Part shown: one piece after another, positions 53,500 to 62,175 of the stretch
How the letters are laid out: every line of letters starts with the position of its first letter
Position numbering within the stretch: the first letter of the stretch is position 1
Translations under genes and position numbers: made by a program
Assembly (NCBI RefSeq): GCF_000423505.1
Contig: NZ_KE384027.1
Location: 1-64,000 of the forward strand
Length of the DNA stretch: 64,000 nt
Origin: Pseudoclavibacter soli DSM 23366
GTDB taxonomy: Bacteria; Actinomycetota; Actinomycetes; Actinomycetales; Microbacteriaceae
Reading direction: 5' to 3'
The notes under the pieces: generated by a model
Told to the model about the DNA's origin: nothing
The model's database searches: none
The model's input: only the letters and a program-made list of their open reading frames with translations

Positions 53500-54989
53500 G
53501 ACCCACGACAGGCCTCACGTTCGGCTCTCGGTACAAGCTGACGACGCGCGTTGCGGTCGGCGGCATGGGCGAGGTCTGGAAGGCATACGACGAAGTCATC
53601 GGTCGAGACGTCGCCATCAAGATCCTCAAAGACGAGTACATGGGCGACCCCGGCTTCCTCGAGCGATTCCGCGCCGAGGCGCGCCATGCTGCCCTCGTCA
53701 ACCATGAGGGCATCGCCAGCGTCTACGACTACGGCGAAGAAAACGGCAGCGCCTATCTCGTCATGGAACTCGTGCCTGGCGAACCACTTTCGAACATTCT
53801 CGAGCATGAACGGGTGCTGCCCGTCGACGACGTGCTTGATATCGTGGCGCAGACCGCCTCGGCGTTGGCTGCCGCCCATAAGGTCGGCCTTGTGCACCGC
53901 GACGTCAAGCCGGGAAACCTGCTGATCACCCCCGACCATCGGGTCAAGATCACCGATTTCGGCATCGCTCGGATCGCCGATCAGGTTCCGCTGACGGCCA
54001 CCGGTCAGGTGATGGGCACGGTGCAGTATCTCTCCCCCGAGCAGGCCAGTGGCCATCCAGCATCCCCGGCAACCGACATCTACTCGTTGGGTATCGTGGC
54101 CTATGAGTGCCTAGCCGGCCGACGCCCCTTCACCGGCGAGAGCCAAGTCGCCATCGCCATGGCGCAGATCAACGAGATGCCGCCACCGCTGCCGACCAGC
54201 GTGCCCAGCGCCGTCGACAAACTGGTAATGAGCTGCATCGCCAAAAACCCCGCCGACCGCCCCCAGTCGGCCACGCATCTCGCCAAAGCCGCACAGGCGC
54301 TGCGCGTCGGCGACATCAAAACCGCCGCCATCGAGGTGCCACAGATCACGCCCACCGGCCAGCAGACCACCGCGCTGCTTGGTGAGACCGCGCTGATCAG
54401 CACCCAGCCGGCCACGCAGATCATCGGTACGCAAAACGGCGTGCCCGTCTCCACCGCAGCCACACCCACCACCGCGACCGCTGACGCCAAAGCTGGCAAC
54501 AAGAAAGGGCGCAGCAAATGGACCTGGCCGCTGGTCTCACTGATCGTGCTGCTGGCGCTCGTCGCTGGAGCAAGCCTCTGGTCACTGTTCAACGGAGGCT
54601 CAGAAGAGGCTGAGCCTTCCGCCTCGCCGAGCCCGAGCGCAACGCAATCAGCCTCGCCCAGCCCTTCGGCCAGCCCGAGCAAGACGGCAACGCCCTCGCC
54701 CTCGCCCTCGGCGTCACCAAGCCCCACTGCCGAGCTGATCTCCATCTCCGCCAATGAATACGTGGGTCAAGACTTCGCCGCAGTCAAGACTATTCTGAAC
54801 AACCAAGGGCTGTCAGTGAACGGCTCTGAGGTGGCCAACACCACGGGCTCGGCCCAAGATGGCAAGGTCGTTTCACACGAAGCCGGTCAGTTTGAGGCTG
54901 GTCAGTCGATCACGGTCGAGTACTACGCGAAATACGTTGCACCTGCCGAGCCGTCTACGTCTACCTCGCCGCCGACGCCTACGCCTTAA
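53496..54989 (+). CDS. pknA: Ser/Thr protein kinase PknA with single PASTA domain
   Basis: A 497-residue membrane kinase. The kinase domain (about 14-275) has the glycine loop [13 protein letters not shown] lysine K42, HRDVKPGN (H134) and DFG (154-156). One helix lies near 345-365, then a Ser/Pro/Ala linker and one PASTA repeat (about 415-470). The last 12 residues are Thr/Pro rich. In many Actinobacteria PknA has no PASTA domain, so this single one is a minor variation. Confidence 0.93.
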   Translation: MRPTTGLTFGSRYKLTTRVAVGGMGEVWKAYDEVIGRDVAIKILKDEYMGDPGFLERFRAEARHAALVNHEGIASVYDYGEENGSAYLVMELVPGEPLSNILEHERVLPVDDVLDIVAQTASALAAAHKVGLVHRDVKPGNLLITPDHRVKITDFGIARIADQVPLTATGQVMGTVQYLSPEQASGHPASPATDIYSLGIVAYECLAGRRPFTGESQVAIAMAQINEMPPPLPTSVPSAVDKLVMSCIAKNPADRPQSATHLAKAAQALRVGDIKTAAIEVPQITPTGQQTTALLGETALISTQPATQIIGTQNGVPVSTAATPTTATADAKAGNKKGRSKWTWPLVSLIVLLALVAGASLWSLFNGGSEEAEPSASPSPSATQSASPSPSASPSKTATPSPSPSASPSPTAELISISANEYVGQDFAAVKTILNNQGLSVNGSEVANTTGSAQDGKVVSHEAGQFEAGQSITVEYYAKYVAPAEPSTSTSPPTPTP

Positions 54990-55067
54990 AGACACGAATC
55001 CATAACGGTTCAGTAATCGACGGCGGCCGAAGGGCCAGCTTGAGCGCGTATCTGCGTGCTTTACCGG

Positions 55068-55073
55068 TAGAAT
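55068..55073 (+). promoter_or_regulatory. -10-like box TAGAAT upstream of pknB
   Basis: TAGAAT lies 28 bp before the pknB ATG inside a 112-bp gap after pknA. This suggests pknB can be transcribed separately from the upstream cluster. No good -35 is seen. Confidence 0.4.
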
Positions 55074-55101
55074 CGGCCGAGGAACGACAACAGGTGGGTA
55101 A

Positions 55102-56883
55102 ATGAGCGAGCAGCCACTGCTGAGCGGGCGCTACCGCGTGGGCCGATTGATCGGCCATGGCGGCATGGGCGACGTCTATCTCGGCACCGACACCCGGCTT
55201 GGGCGCACGGTGGCGATCAAGCTGCTGCGCCCGCAGCTCGCCGACGACCCGGTGTTCCAACGCCGTTTCCGTAACGAGACCACGGCTGCCGCACGCATGA
55301 CCAGCCCTTACATCGTGCGCACTTTCGATGCCGGGCAAGATGTCATCGCTGCCGGGCCCAACGCGAAACCTCAGCAGGTGCCGTTTCTCGTCATGGAGTA
55401 TGTCGAGGGCAAGACGCTGAAAGAACGACTCGAAGAGGGGCCCATCGATCGCAAAGAAGCGCTGCAGATCATCGACCAGGTGCTGCGCGCACTCGAGTAC
55501 TCGCACCGAGCTGGCATCATTCACCGCGATATCAAACCCGGCAACGTCATGCTCACCTCGACCGGCAACGCCAAGGTGATGGACTTCGGCGTGGCCCGCG
55601 CATTGAGCGAGAGTGAGGGCACCGTCGGCATGACCGGTTCGGTTGTCGGCACCGCGCTCTACTTCGCACCAGAACAGGCTCGCGGCGACCGCGTCGACGG
55701 CCGAGCCGATCTCTACAGCGTGGGAGTGATTCTCTATCAGCTGCTGGTTGGGCGCCTGCCCTTCAAAGGTGACAGTCCGGCATCCATCGCCTATCAGCAT
55801 GTGAATGCCACTGCGCCGACACCGAGCAGCCTGAACGAGAGCCTCACCGCCGACGACGACCGTCTGATTCTTGGTGCCTTGGCAAAAGATCCCGACCGTC
55901 GCTATCAAAGTGCCGACGATCTGCGCCGTGATCTCGAGCGCCTGGCACAGGGAATGCCAACCCTCGGCCCGACCTTCGATAACGACAGCACTCAGGTGCT
56001 CAACGCCGCGGTCACCGACGACTCCGACTTCGATCTCGACCTCGATGACGACGACCCCTCAACCAGACTCATCGACAAAGAGCTGCGTAAGAGTGGCGTG
56101 GGCGCACTGTGGGCAGTGGTTATCGGGCTCGGTGTCGTCGGTGTCATCGCATTGCTCTGGCTGGCGCTGCTGCAGCCTCGACTGTCTGGGCCAGACGGCG
56201 TGCAGGTGGCCATTCCAGACATTGCCGGCAACACCTATGAGGTGGCTGCTCAGGCGCTGAGCGACCGTGGTCTCACCGCCGAACGCGTCGACGAGTCGAG
56301 CACCACGGTGGCCAACGGTCGCGTCATCAGTGCCGACCCCGAAGAAGGCACCCTAGTGACCAAGGGCTCCACCGTCACCGTGCACGTCTCAACCGGTATG
56401 CCGATGGTCGAAGTGCCTGATGTCTCGGGCCTCACTCAAGACGAGGCCAAGGCCAAGCTCGAGGCCGCCGGGCTCAGTCTCGGAACCGTCTCAAGCGTGA
56501 TCAACGATCAAGTAGACGCTGATCACGTGATCAGCTCGAGCCCGATCGCCGCCAGCCAGGTACGCCAGGGCACGTCGATCTCACTGACCATCTCATCTGG
56601 CATGGTGATCATTCCCGACGACCTCGTCGGTCAGCCGATCAATAACGCCATCGCTGAGCTGCGCGATCTCGGCATCACCGGCAAGGCCCAAGCTCTCAAG
56701 CGCTGCCAGGCCTCTGGCTACACGGTGCAGTTCATCTCACCGAAGGCGGGTGAGCAGGTGGCCAAGAACACCGACAGTGTGGTCACGCTCTACTACTACA
56801 TTGCCGATAACTCGCTCTGTGAGCCCGAGCCGAGCGCCAGCCCAAGCCCCGAAGGCGACACAGGCGATACTGAGACGCACTGA
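55102..56883 (+). CDS. pknB: Ser/Thr protein kinase PknB with three PASTA domains
   Basis: A 593-residue membrane kinase. The kinase domain (about 8-275) has GHGGMGDVYLG, VAIK (K40), HRDIKPGN and DFGVAR. One transmembrane helix (about 336-356) is followed by three extracellular PASTA repeats (about 370-436, 437-500, 501-575), which bind muropeptides or lipid II. A short acidic/Pro tail ends the protein. It controls cell growth and division through PstP-reversible phosphorylation. Confidence 0.95.
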   Translation: MSEQPLLSGRYRVGRLIGHGGMGDVYLGTDTRLGRTVAIKLLRPQLADDPVFQRRFRNETTAAARMTSPYIVRTFDAGQDVIAAGPNAKPQQVPFLVMEYVEGKTLKERLEEGPIDRKEALQIIDQVLRALEYSHRAGIIHRDIKPGNVMLTSTGNAKVMDFGVARALSESEGTVGMTGSVVGTALYFAPEQARGDRVDGRADLYSVGVILYQLLVGRLPFKGDSPASIAYQHVNATAPTPSSLNESLTADDDRLILGALAKDPDRRYQSADDLRRDLERLAQGMPTLGPTFDNDSTQVLNAAVTDDSDFDLDLDDDDPSTRLIDKELRKSGVGALWAVVIGLGVVGVIALLWLALLQPRLSGPDGVQVAIPDIAGNTYEVAAQALSDRGLTAERVDESSTTVANGRVISADPEEGTLVTKGSTVTVHVSTGMPMVEVPDVSGLTQDEAKAKLEAAGLSLGTVSSVINDQVDADHVISSSPIAASQVRQGTSISLTISSGMVIIPDDLVGQPINNAIAELRDLGITGKAQALKRCQASGYTVQFISPKAGEQVAKNTDSVVTLYYYIADNSLCEPEPSASPSPEGDTGDTETH

Positions 56884-56933
56884 CCTGCCGCAGTTGGGCA
56901 TCCTGACGGATGCGCCAAAGAGTTAATATCGAT

Positions 56934-57569
56934 TCAGCCGGCGATCAGCGGGCTGAGGTGTGCGCCGCGCTCAGCCGCACCCACGACGCCGGTCTGCTCC
57001 AGCCAGTTGCCCAGCTGACGATAGCCGTGCTCGGTGAGTACCGACTCGGGGTGGTACTGCACGCCCCACAGCGGCAGGGTGCGATGCTGCACGGCCATGA
57101 TCACGCCATCGGGTGTGCGTGCGGTCACTTCGAGTTCGTCGGGCACGGTCTCGTTGACGATGGCTAGTGAGTGGTATCGCGTGGCCTGAAAGCGCTCTGG
57201 CACGCCAGCGTAGAACGGCACATCGTCGTGGATCACCTGCGAGAGGCGACCGTGCATGAGCGTCTCGGCGGGCGAGACGGTGGCGCCGAACACCTCACCG
57301 AGCGCCTGATGCCCCAGGCAGACGCCCAACATGGGCAGACTGCGCTCGGCGGCAATCTCGATCGCCGTTGGTGAGATGCCTGCCTCAGCAGGGGTGCCAG
57401 GGCCGGGCGAAACCAGCAGGCCGTCGACTTCGTCGAGCGCCGCAGCCAACTCGGCGCGATCGAGCTCGTCGTTGCGCACCACCCGCGTTTCGGCGCCGAG
57501 CTGCTGTAGATAGCCGTTTATCGTGTAGACGAAGCTGTCGTAGTTGTCGATGACGAGAATCGTGCTCAT
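56934..57569 (-). CDS. pabA: Aminodeoxychorismate/anthranilate synthase component II
   Basis: A 211-residue glutamine amidotransferase. It has VIDNYDSFVY, SPGPGTP, the nucleophile GVCLGHQA (C78) and the His-Glu pair in GVQYHPESV. It supplies ammonia for p-aminobenzoate (folate) or anthranilate synthesis; no synthase component I lies here. The start overlaps the stop of a small upstream gene (ATGA), which makes ATG 57569 the natural choice. Confidence 0.93.
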   Translation of the reverse strand: MSTILVIDNYDSFVYTINGYLQQLGAETRVVRNDELDRAELAAALDEVDGLLVSPGPGTPAEAGISPTAIEIAAERSLPMLGVCLGHQALGEVFGATVSPAETLMHGRLSQVIHDDVPFYAGVPERFQATRYHSLAIVNETVPDELEVTARTPDGVIMAVQHRTLPLWGVQYHPESVLTEHGYRQLGNWLEQTGVVGAAERGAHLSPLIAG

Positions 57570-57724
57570 TGCTGCACCGTGACCGATCCGGTGTCGACGA
57601 ACTCGTTGACCCAAGGAAACACCACCCAGTTGAGCAAGGCGAGCACACCCGCCAGCAGCACGAGCGCCTCAAGTGCCTTAACCGCACGCGGCCCCGGCAG
57701 CAGACGCCAGATCAGACCGTACAT
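57566..57724 (-). CDS. Small membrane protein between sortase and pabA
   Basis: A 52-residue ORF: starts MYGLIWRLLPGPRAVKAL, has one hydrophobic stretch (about residues 19-36, VLLAGVLALLNWVVF) and ends in TVQQ. Its ATG shares a base with the sortase stop (TGATG), and its stop overlaps the pabA start (ATGA). The tight coupling on both sides is strong evidence that it is a real gene. Function unknown. Confidence 0.82.
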   Translation of the reverse strand: MYGLIWRLLPGPRAVKALEALVLLAGVLALLNWVVFPWVNEFVDTGSVTVQQ

Positions 57725-58515
57725 CAGCCCTCCTGAAGATAGTCGAGCACGGCCGGAGCGCCGGTCGCACGTGGAGTGAACGAGTCAAACACTGCGTACG
57801 CGATGATGCGTTCACCGTGCGAGAGCGGGTATGGGTTGCAGCTGGTGAGCGTGAGCAGTCGCGCCGTCGCCGTGACCCCGTCGCGCTGAGGCACCGCGTC
57901 GAGCACGCTGACTGCGGTCTCCATCACATACTCGGTGTTACGGAACGTGTAGACATACCACCCGTCAGGGGTCTCAATGGTGATCTTGTCACCGACCTGC
58001 AGTGTGTCGATATACCGAAAGCTCGAGCCCTGGCCGCCTCGATGCGCCGCGATGGCAAAGTTGCCGACCTGACCGGGCAGTTGCGTACTGGGGTACCACC
58101 CAGCGCCGATTGAGTCGAGCACCGGCTTGCGCTCGACGCCGCGAGCGATTGGACGCTGCCAGGTCGCGCCGAGACGCTCAGCATAGACCACGCCGAAGAC
58201 CTCATTGCCCTGCGGATCGATGGTGGGGTCGGGGGGTGTGGTCGTGGTCTCGGTGTCTCCTGAGGTGTCTGGCGCCTGCGCCCACTGGTCTGAGTATTCG
58301 CTGGCCGCCTGCTCCTGTGCCGCATCGACCACCCCGTCATTGACCCAGAGCTTCCAGCCGATGAACAGCAGCACAAGCACGCCAGCCGTGAGCATCAACT
58401 CGCCGATCACGCCGACAACTGCACGCCAGCCTCCGCCAGATCGCCGTACAGCAGCCGCCGAAGCACGATCGCCGGAGCGTGCACGACGCTCGCGACGGGT
58501 CTGCGGTTCACTCAC
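57724..58515 (-). CDS. Class E sortase
   Basis: A 263-residue transpeptidase. One N-terminal helix (about 35-55), an acidic Thr/Pro linker, then the sortase domain (about 105-250). Catalytic residues: His in IAAHRGG, Cys in LTLTSCNPYP, and Arg in GERIIAYA. It attaches proteins to the cell wall, usually through an LAXTG-type motif. The GTG start is about 9 bp after GGAG. It is divergent from crgA, 32 bp away. Confidence 0.93.
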   Translation of the reverse strand: MSEPQTRRERRARSGDRASAAAVRRSGGGWRAVVGVIGELMLTAGVLVLLFIGWKLWVNDGVVDAAQEQAASEYSDQWAQAPDTSGDTETTTTPPDPTIDPQGNEVFGVVYAERLGATWQRPIARGVERKPVLDSIGAGWYPSTQLPGQVGNFAIAAHRGGQGSSFRYIDTLQVGDKITIETPDGWYVYTFRNTEYVMETAVSVLDAVPQRDGVTATARLLTLTSCNPYPLSHGERIIAYAVFDSFTPRATGAPAVLDYLQEG

Positions 58516-58547
58516 AGCTCAAAGCTCCTTAGGCTACACTCGTATCC

Positions 58548-58808
58548 GTGGCAAAGAAGACGAAAACGAACCGCAAGCCTGAGACCGTCGAGACCACCAC
58601 TGGTGGCCGTAAGGTGCGCAAAGGCAACTCGCCGTGGTTCAAATACGTCATGTTCGGGCTCATGCTCATCGGCTTCGCCTGGATCATTGTCTACTATATA
58701 AGCCTGCCATCACAGTGGCCCATCCCCGCTCTCGGCCAGGGCAACATCTTGGCTGGCTTCGGCGTGCTGATGGCCGGCTTCCTGATGTCAACTCAGTGGC
58801 GTTCCTGA
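58548..58808 (+). CDS. crgA: Cell division protein CrgA
   Basis: An 86-residue protein with two membrane helices (about 33-52 and 65-82) after a basic, Lys/Thr-rich N-terminus. The segment SPWFKYVMFGLMLIGFAWI and GNILAGFGVLMAGF match CrgA, which helps assemble the divisome. The GTG lies 7 bp after TACACT (58535-58540), so it is probably leaderless. Confidence 0.93.
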   Translation: MAKKTKTNRKPETVETTTGGRKVRKGNSPWFKYVMFGLMLIGFAWIIVYYISLPSQWPIPALGQGNILAGFGVLMAGFLMSTQWRS

Positions 58809-58815
58809 GTCTCGC

Positions 58816-59562
58816 TCAGCGGTACCACATGATGGCCGGCGTCAGATAGAAGAGCCCGACCACCACAAGCCCGAGAATGGCAAAGTAGACCTTCTGCAGT
58901 CCGCGGTCTTTGGGTGCACGCGTCTCGGCCAGAATCACACCACTGAGCAGACCGATGATCAGCCCGCCCAAGTGCGCCTGCCACGACACCCCACCAACGG
59001 AGAAACCGTAAACCAGGTTGATTGCGAGCAGCACGACCAGCTGCCCAATCTGGCCGCCGGCACGGCGCTGAATAACCAACACTGCGCCCATCAGGGCGAA
59101 CAGTGCACCAGAGGCCCCCACGACCGCAGAGTTCGGCGAGAGAATGAACGCACCAAGCGCGCCTCCGGCAAGCCCGAACAGGTAAACCGTAATGTACCGA
59201 GCTCGGCCGATTGCTGGCTCTAGCACCATGCCGAACACCCAGAGGGTGTACATGTTCAGCAGCAGATGCCAGGGGATGAAGCTGCTGGTCGAGTGCACGA
59301 ACCCGTAGGTGAGCACGCGCCAAGGCTCGAACTCGAAACCGCCGGTCAGTGCCCAGTTCGGTAGGTACTCGGTGGTCGTCAGGGTGCTGATGCTGGGCTC
59401 ACCGGCCACGTAGGCGGGGTAGAACAGCATGAGGTCGGTGAACCCGGGCCACACCACTTGAATGGCGTAGGCCAGCACGCACAGCGCGATGATGGCATAG
59501 GTAGCCACGGGTGCCCCCGGTCGGCTGAGCCGATATCGGAGGCGCTGAGCGTATGTGCTCAC
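58816..59562 (-). CDS. Rhomboid-family intramembrane serine protease
   Basis: A 248-residue protein with about six to seven helices. The catalytic serine is in GASGALF (about residues 149-155) and the histidine in WQAHLGG (about 196-202), with HLLLNMYTLW in the first helical block. It cleaves transmembrane substrates; targets unknown. It converges with crgA (7-bp gap) and is 1 bp downstream of the cyclophilin gene. Confidence 0.92.
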   Translation of the reverse strand: MSTYAQRLRYRLSRPGAPVATYAIIALCVLAYAIQVVWPGFTDLMLFYPAYVAGEPSISTLTTTEYLPNWALTGGFEFEPWRVLTYGFVHSTSSFIPWHLLLNMYTLWVFGMVLEPAIGRARYITVYLFGLAGGALGAFILSPNSAVVGASGALFALMGAVLVIQRRAGGQIGQLVVLLAINLVYGFSVGGVSWQAHLGGLIIGLLSGVILAETRAPKDRGLQKVYFAILGLVVVGLFYLTPAIMWYR

Positions 59563-59563
59563 C

Positions 59564-60103
59564 TCAAGCCTTGACGACGTCGATGCTCGTGATCACCACA
59601 TCGTCGACCGGGCGATCGGCACCGGCGGTGGGCACTGCGGCGATCTCATCGACGACCTTGCGCGATGCCTCGTCGGCAACCTCACCGAAAATGGTGTGCC
59701 GGCCGTTGAGCCACGGAGTGGCGTCGACGGTGATGAAGAACTGCGACCCGTTGGTGCCGTGGCCGAAACGCTGACCGGCGTTGGCCATGGCCAGCAGGTA
59801 TGGCGAGCTGAACTGCAGCTCGGGGTGAATCTCGTCGTCGAAGTTGTACCCCGGGCCACCGGTACCGGTGCCGATCGGGTCGCCACCCTGAATCATGAAG
59901 CCGGGAATCACACGGTGGAACACGACGTCTTTGTAGAGCGGGCCCTCCTGCGCCTCACCTGTGGCGGGATGCTTCCACTGCTTCTCACCGGTGGCGAGGC
60001 CCACGAAGTTCTCAACGGTTGCGGGGGCGTGCAGGCCGAACAGATCGACCACAATGTCGCCGTGGTTGGTGTGGATGGTTGCGGTGTGGGTGTGCTGAGT
60101 CAT
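59564..60103 (-). CDS. Peptidyl-prolyl cis-trans isomerase (cyclophilin)
   Basis: A 179-residue cyclophilin. The active-site blocks are FHRVIPGFMIQGGDPIGTG, GHGTNGSQFFIT and LNGRHTIFGEV, split by short loops. It catalyses proline isomerisation in the cytoplasm. I used ATG 60103, as the frame upstream lacks similarity. A TAGATT -10-like box lies about 25 bp upstream. Confidence 0.94.
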   Translation of the reverse strand: MTQHTHTATIHTNHGDIVVDLFGLHAPATVENFVGLATGEKQWKHPATGEAQEGPLYKDVVFHRVIPGFMIQGGDPIGTGTGGPGYNFDDEIHPELQFSSPYLLAMANAGQRFGHGTNGSQFFITVDATPWLNGRHTIFGEVADEASRKVVDEIAAVPTAGADRPVDDVVITSIDVVKA

Positions 60104-60227
60104 GCCTGCAATTCTTCCACACCAATCTAGGGCATTCGGTATGCACCCGCTGTGCCGTGGGCGAACGTCACCACCCAGATCAACAGATGTCAGACGAAGA
60201 TGGCACAATGGGCATGAGGAGGTCATC

Positions 60228-60713
60228 ATGGCTGAGAACACATCCGAGAGCATCGAAACCCTCAAGGCTCGTCTCGAGAAGGCGGTCGGCGATTTCGAGA
60301 AATTCACCGAGCATACCGTCAAGCCGTTGGCACAAAAGGGCGCTGAGGCGGTCAAGCCCCTCGCGCAGAAGGGCGCCGATCAGGCAGGCAAGGCCGCACA
60401 GGTCGCCAAAGATCGTTTCTACGCTGATGTCGTTCCCGCCGCGGTCGCGGCAGTCGGCACAGCCAAAGCTGTGCTTGAGGCGCTCAAAGACGCCCCAGCG
60501 AGCACCGAGGTGCGCACCAAGGTCTCCGAGGGGCTTGAGAAGGCCGCCGAGGCTGCCAAGCCCGCCAAGAAGCGCGGCGTCGGTCGTTTCATCCTCATCG
60601 GTGTCGCCGCTGCAGCGGCCATCGGCGTCGGCGTTGCCGTGGTTCGCGCAGTGACCCTCGCAGATGAACACTGGATCGGCATCGACGACGAGTTCGACTC
60701 CGACGCCCAGTAG
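60228..60713 (+). CDS. Alanine/lysine-rich helical protein with C-terminal membrane segment
   Basis: A 161-residue protein that I cannot assign. It has a long amphipathic helical N-terminal region with an 11-residue tandem repeat (VKPLAQKGAEA / VKPLAQKGADQ, about 31-52), then one hydrophobic helix (about 119-141) and an acidic tail. The pattern suggests a membrane-tethered histone- or apolipoprotein-like protein. GAGGAGG precedes the ATG. Function unknown. Confidence 0.7.
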   Translation: MAENTSESIETLKARLEKAVGDFEKFTEHTVKPLAQKGAEAVKPLAQKGADQAGKAAQVAKDRFYADVVPAAVAAVGTAKAVLEALKDAPASTEVRTKVSEGLEKAAEAAKPAKKRGVGRFILIGVAAAAAIGVGVAVVRAVTLADEHWIGIDDEFDSDAQ

Positions 60714-60817
60714 TCGCACCCAAGCGTCATCTCAGAACGCGTCTCGTGGTTTCTCACCGCAAGGCGCGTTTCTGTCATGATTGAGCCTCCACCATGTCAC
60801 CTGACCCCGGAGGCAGC

Positions 60818-61276
60818 ATGACCGAGACATCGAAAACCACCCCAGACGGGTTCAGCGAAACCGAACGCGCAGCTATGCGTCAGCGAGCCGCCGAGCTGCA
60901 GGCTCAGAAAGGCCTGAAGGGCGCCGCGAAACGAGCCCTCGACTACACCGCCTGCCTCGAGGCCATCGCAGCCCTGCCAGAGCCAGATCGGCACCTGGCT
61001 GAGCGCTACCACGTCATCGTCTCTGAAGAGGCCCCACAGCTGAATCCCAAGACATGGTACGGCTTTCCCTCCTATGCCATCGATGACCAGGTGCTGACCT
61101 TTTTTCAGTCGGCCTCGAAGTTCGACACCCGCTACGCGACCATTGGCTTCAATGACGTCGCCACGCTCGACGACGGGGCGCTCTGGCCCACGGTGTTCGC
61201 TGTCACCGAGGTGACCCCAGCGGTCGAGCAGCGGCTGCGTGCACTCGTGCGGCAAGCTACCGCGCACCAGGGGTGA
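60818..61276 (+). CDS. DUF1801-type (YdhG-like) protein
   Basis: A 152-residue cytoplasmic protein. It has the helical N-terminus FSETERAAMRQRAAELQAQ and PKTWYGFPSYAIDDQVLTFFQSASKF (split), as in DUF1801/iron-chaperone-like proteins. The start is ATG 60818, preceded by GGAGG; an upstream ATG at 60794 has no such site. The stop codon falls inside the first unit of a downstream repeat array. Confidence 0.75.
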   Translation: MTETSKTTPDGFSETERAAMRQRAAELQAQKGLKGAAKRALDYTACLEAIAALPEPDRHLAERYHVIVSEEAPQLNPKTWYGFPSYAIDDQVLTFFQSASKFDTRYATIGFNDVATLDDGALWPTVFAVTEVTPAVEQRLRALVRQATAHQG

Positions 61277-61437
61277 AAACCCGCACCAAGAGGAATTTCG
61301 CACCAGGGGTGAACGTGTGCGGTAGGGGTGAAGGTGTGCACTGGGGGTGAAAACCCGCGGTAGGGGTGAAGAAACCCGGATTTGTGCGGTGGGGGTGAAG
61401 CTGCATCACCCCTGCCGCGCAATTTCACCCCTACCGC
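61264..61437. repeat. Array of eight GCRSYRGGGGTGAA units
   Basis: Six forward units (61264, 61300, 61319, 61338, 61357, 61386) and two reverse ones (61405-61418, 61424-61437) of 14 bp. The spacing is irregular and the spacers are short, so it is not a CRISPR array. It lies between the DUF1801-type gene and tRNA-Ala. Confidence 0.85.
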
Positions 61438-61492
61438 GCACGCGCCGCGCGCAGCGCAGGTAAAAAGGGGTGAGAGGGTGCAGCCAGAACTG

Positions 61493-61565
61493 TGGAGCCT
61501 AGGGGAATCGAACCCCTGACCTCCTGCTTGCAAAGCAGGCGCTCTACCAATTGAGCTAAGGCCCC
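61493..61565 (-). tRNA. tRNA-Ala(TGC)
   Basis: 73-nt tRNA. Acceptor GGGGCCT pairs with AGGCTCC, giving the G3-U70 identity pair of tRNA-Ala. The anticodon loop TTTGCAA on stem CCTGC/GCAGG gives anticodon TGC. T-loop GTTCGATTC. CCA is not encoded. Confidence 0.97.
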
Positions 61566-61620
61566 GTCTCGAGATGTGGGGGAGTGGATCACAGCCTCAC
61601 GCTCGATGGCTGTGTGTTGG

Positions 61621-61694
61621 TGGGCCTACCTGGACTTGAACCAGGGACCTCTTCGTTATCAGCGAAGCGCTCTAACCACCTGAGCTATAGGCCC
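61621..61694 (-). tRNA. tRNA-Ile(GAT)
   Basis: 74-nt tRNA. Acceptor GGGCCTA pairs with TAGGCCC, discriminator A. Anticodon stem CTTCG/CGAAG with loop CTGATAA gives anticodon GAT. T-loop GTTCAAGTC. CCA is not encoded. It follows the gyrA-DUF3566 unit. Confidence 0.97.
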
Positions 61695-61756
61695 GTACAC
61701 AGCACTGGAAGAGTCTACCCCATCAGTGCCGCCCGACTCAAACTGAGCCGAGATTT

Positions 61757-62164
61757 CTACTTGGCGTTGGTGAATGTGAGCTTCAGCCCGCCCACCACGC
61801 GAGTCACCGCGTTGTAGATCACGGCAAACAGCGCGCCCACCAAAGTGCCGAAGATGACCACGACGATGCCGCCAAGCACGGCCAAGCCGAGCACCGTGCC
61901 GAAGCTGAAGATCTTGGCGATGTTCTCGGCACCGTCAGAGGTGGTGGTCGCGAACAACTCGTTGATCGGAGCAAACAGCCCGAGCTGCGCGATCAACAGC
62001 CACAGCACGAACGCCACCACGATGCCGGCGATCGCCAGCCCGAGCGAGACGAGCAGCGAAACCTTGGCGGCAGAGAGCACGTTGATGTTGACCAAGCGCA
62101 GATGCACCAGGCGACGCCCGCCGTCGGAGCTCTTACCGGTCAAGCGCTGTGCAGTCGAGTTCAT
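61757..62164 (-). CDS. DUF3566 family transmembrane protein
   Basis: A 135-residue protein with a short basic N-terminus, VHLRLVNINVLSAAKVSLLVSLGLAIAG leading into two membrane helices (about 35-60 and 88-112), and a C-terminal NAVTRVVGGLKLTFT. This is the family always found next to gyrA in Actinobacteria. Function unknown. It is 11 bp after gyrA in the same direction. Confidence 0.93.
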   Translation of the reverse strand: MNSTAQRLTGKSSDGGRRLVHLRLVNINVLSAAKVSLLVSLGLAIAGIVVAFVLWLLIAQLGLFAPINELFATTTSDGAENIAKIFSFGTVLGLAVLGGIVVVIFGTLVGALFAVIYNAVTRVVGGLKLTFTNAK

Positions 62165-62175
62165 CGGGGTTCCTC

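Noticed and set aside
56898-56913. GCATCC-TGAC-GGATGC hairpin between pknB and pabA as a terminator
   Set aside because: The stem is only 6 bp and lacks a T-run on either strand.
61264-61437. The GGGGTGAA array as a CRISPR
   Set aside because: Units are only 14 bp with irregular short gaps and mixed orientation, without unique spacers of constant length and without cas genes.
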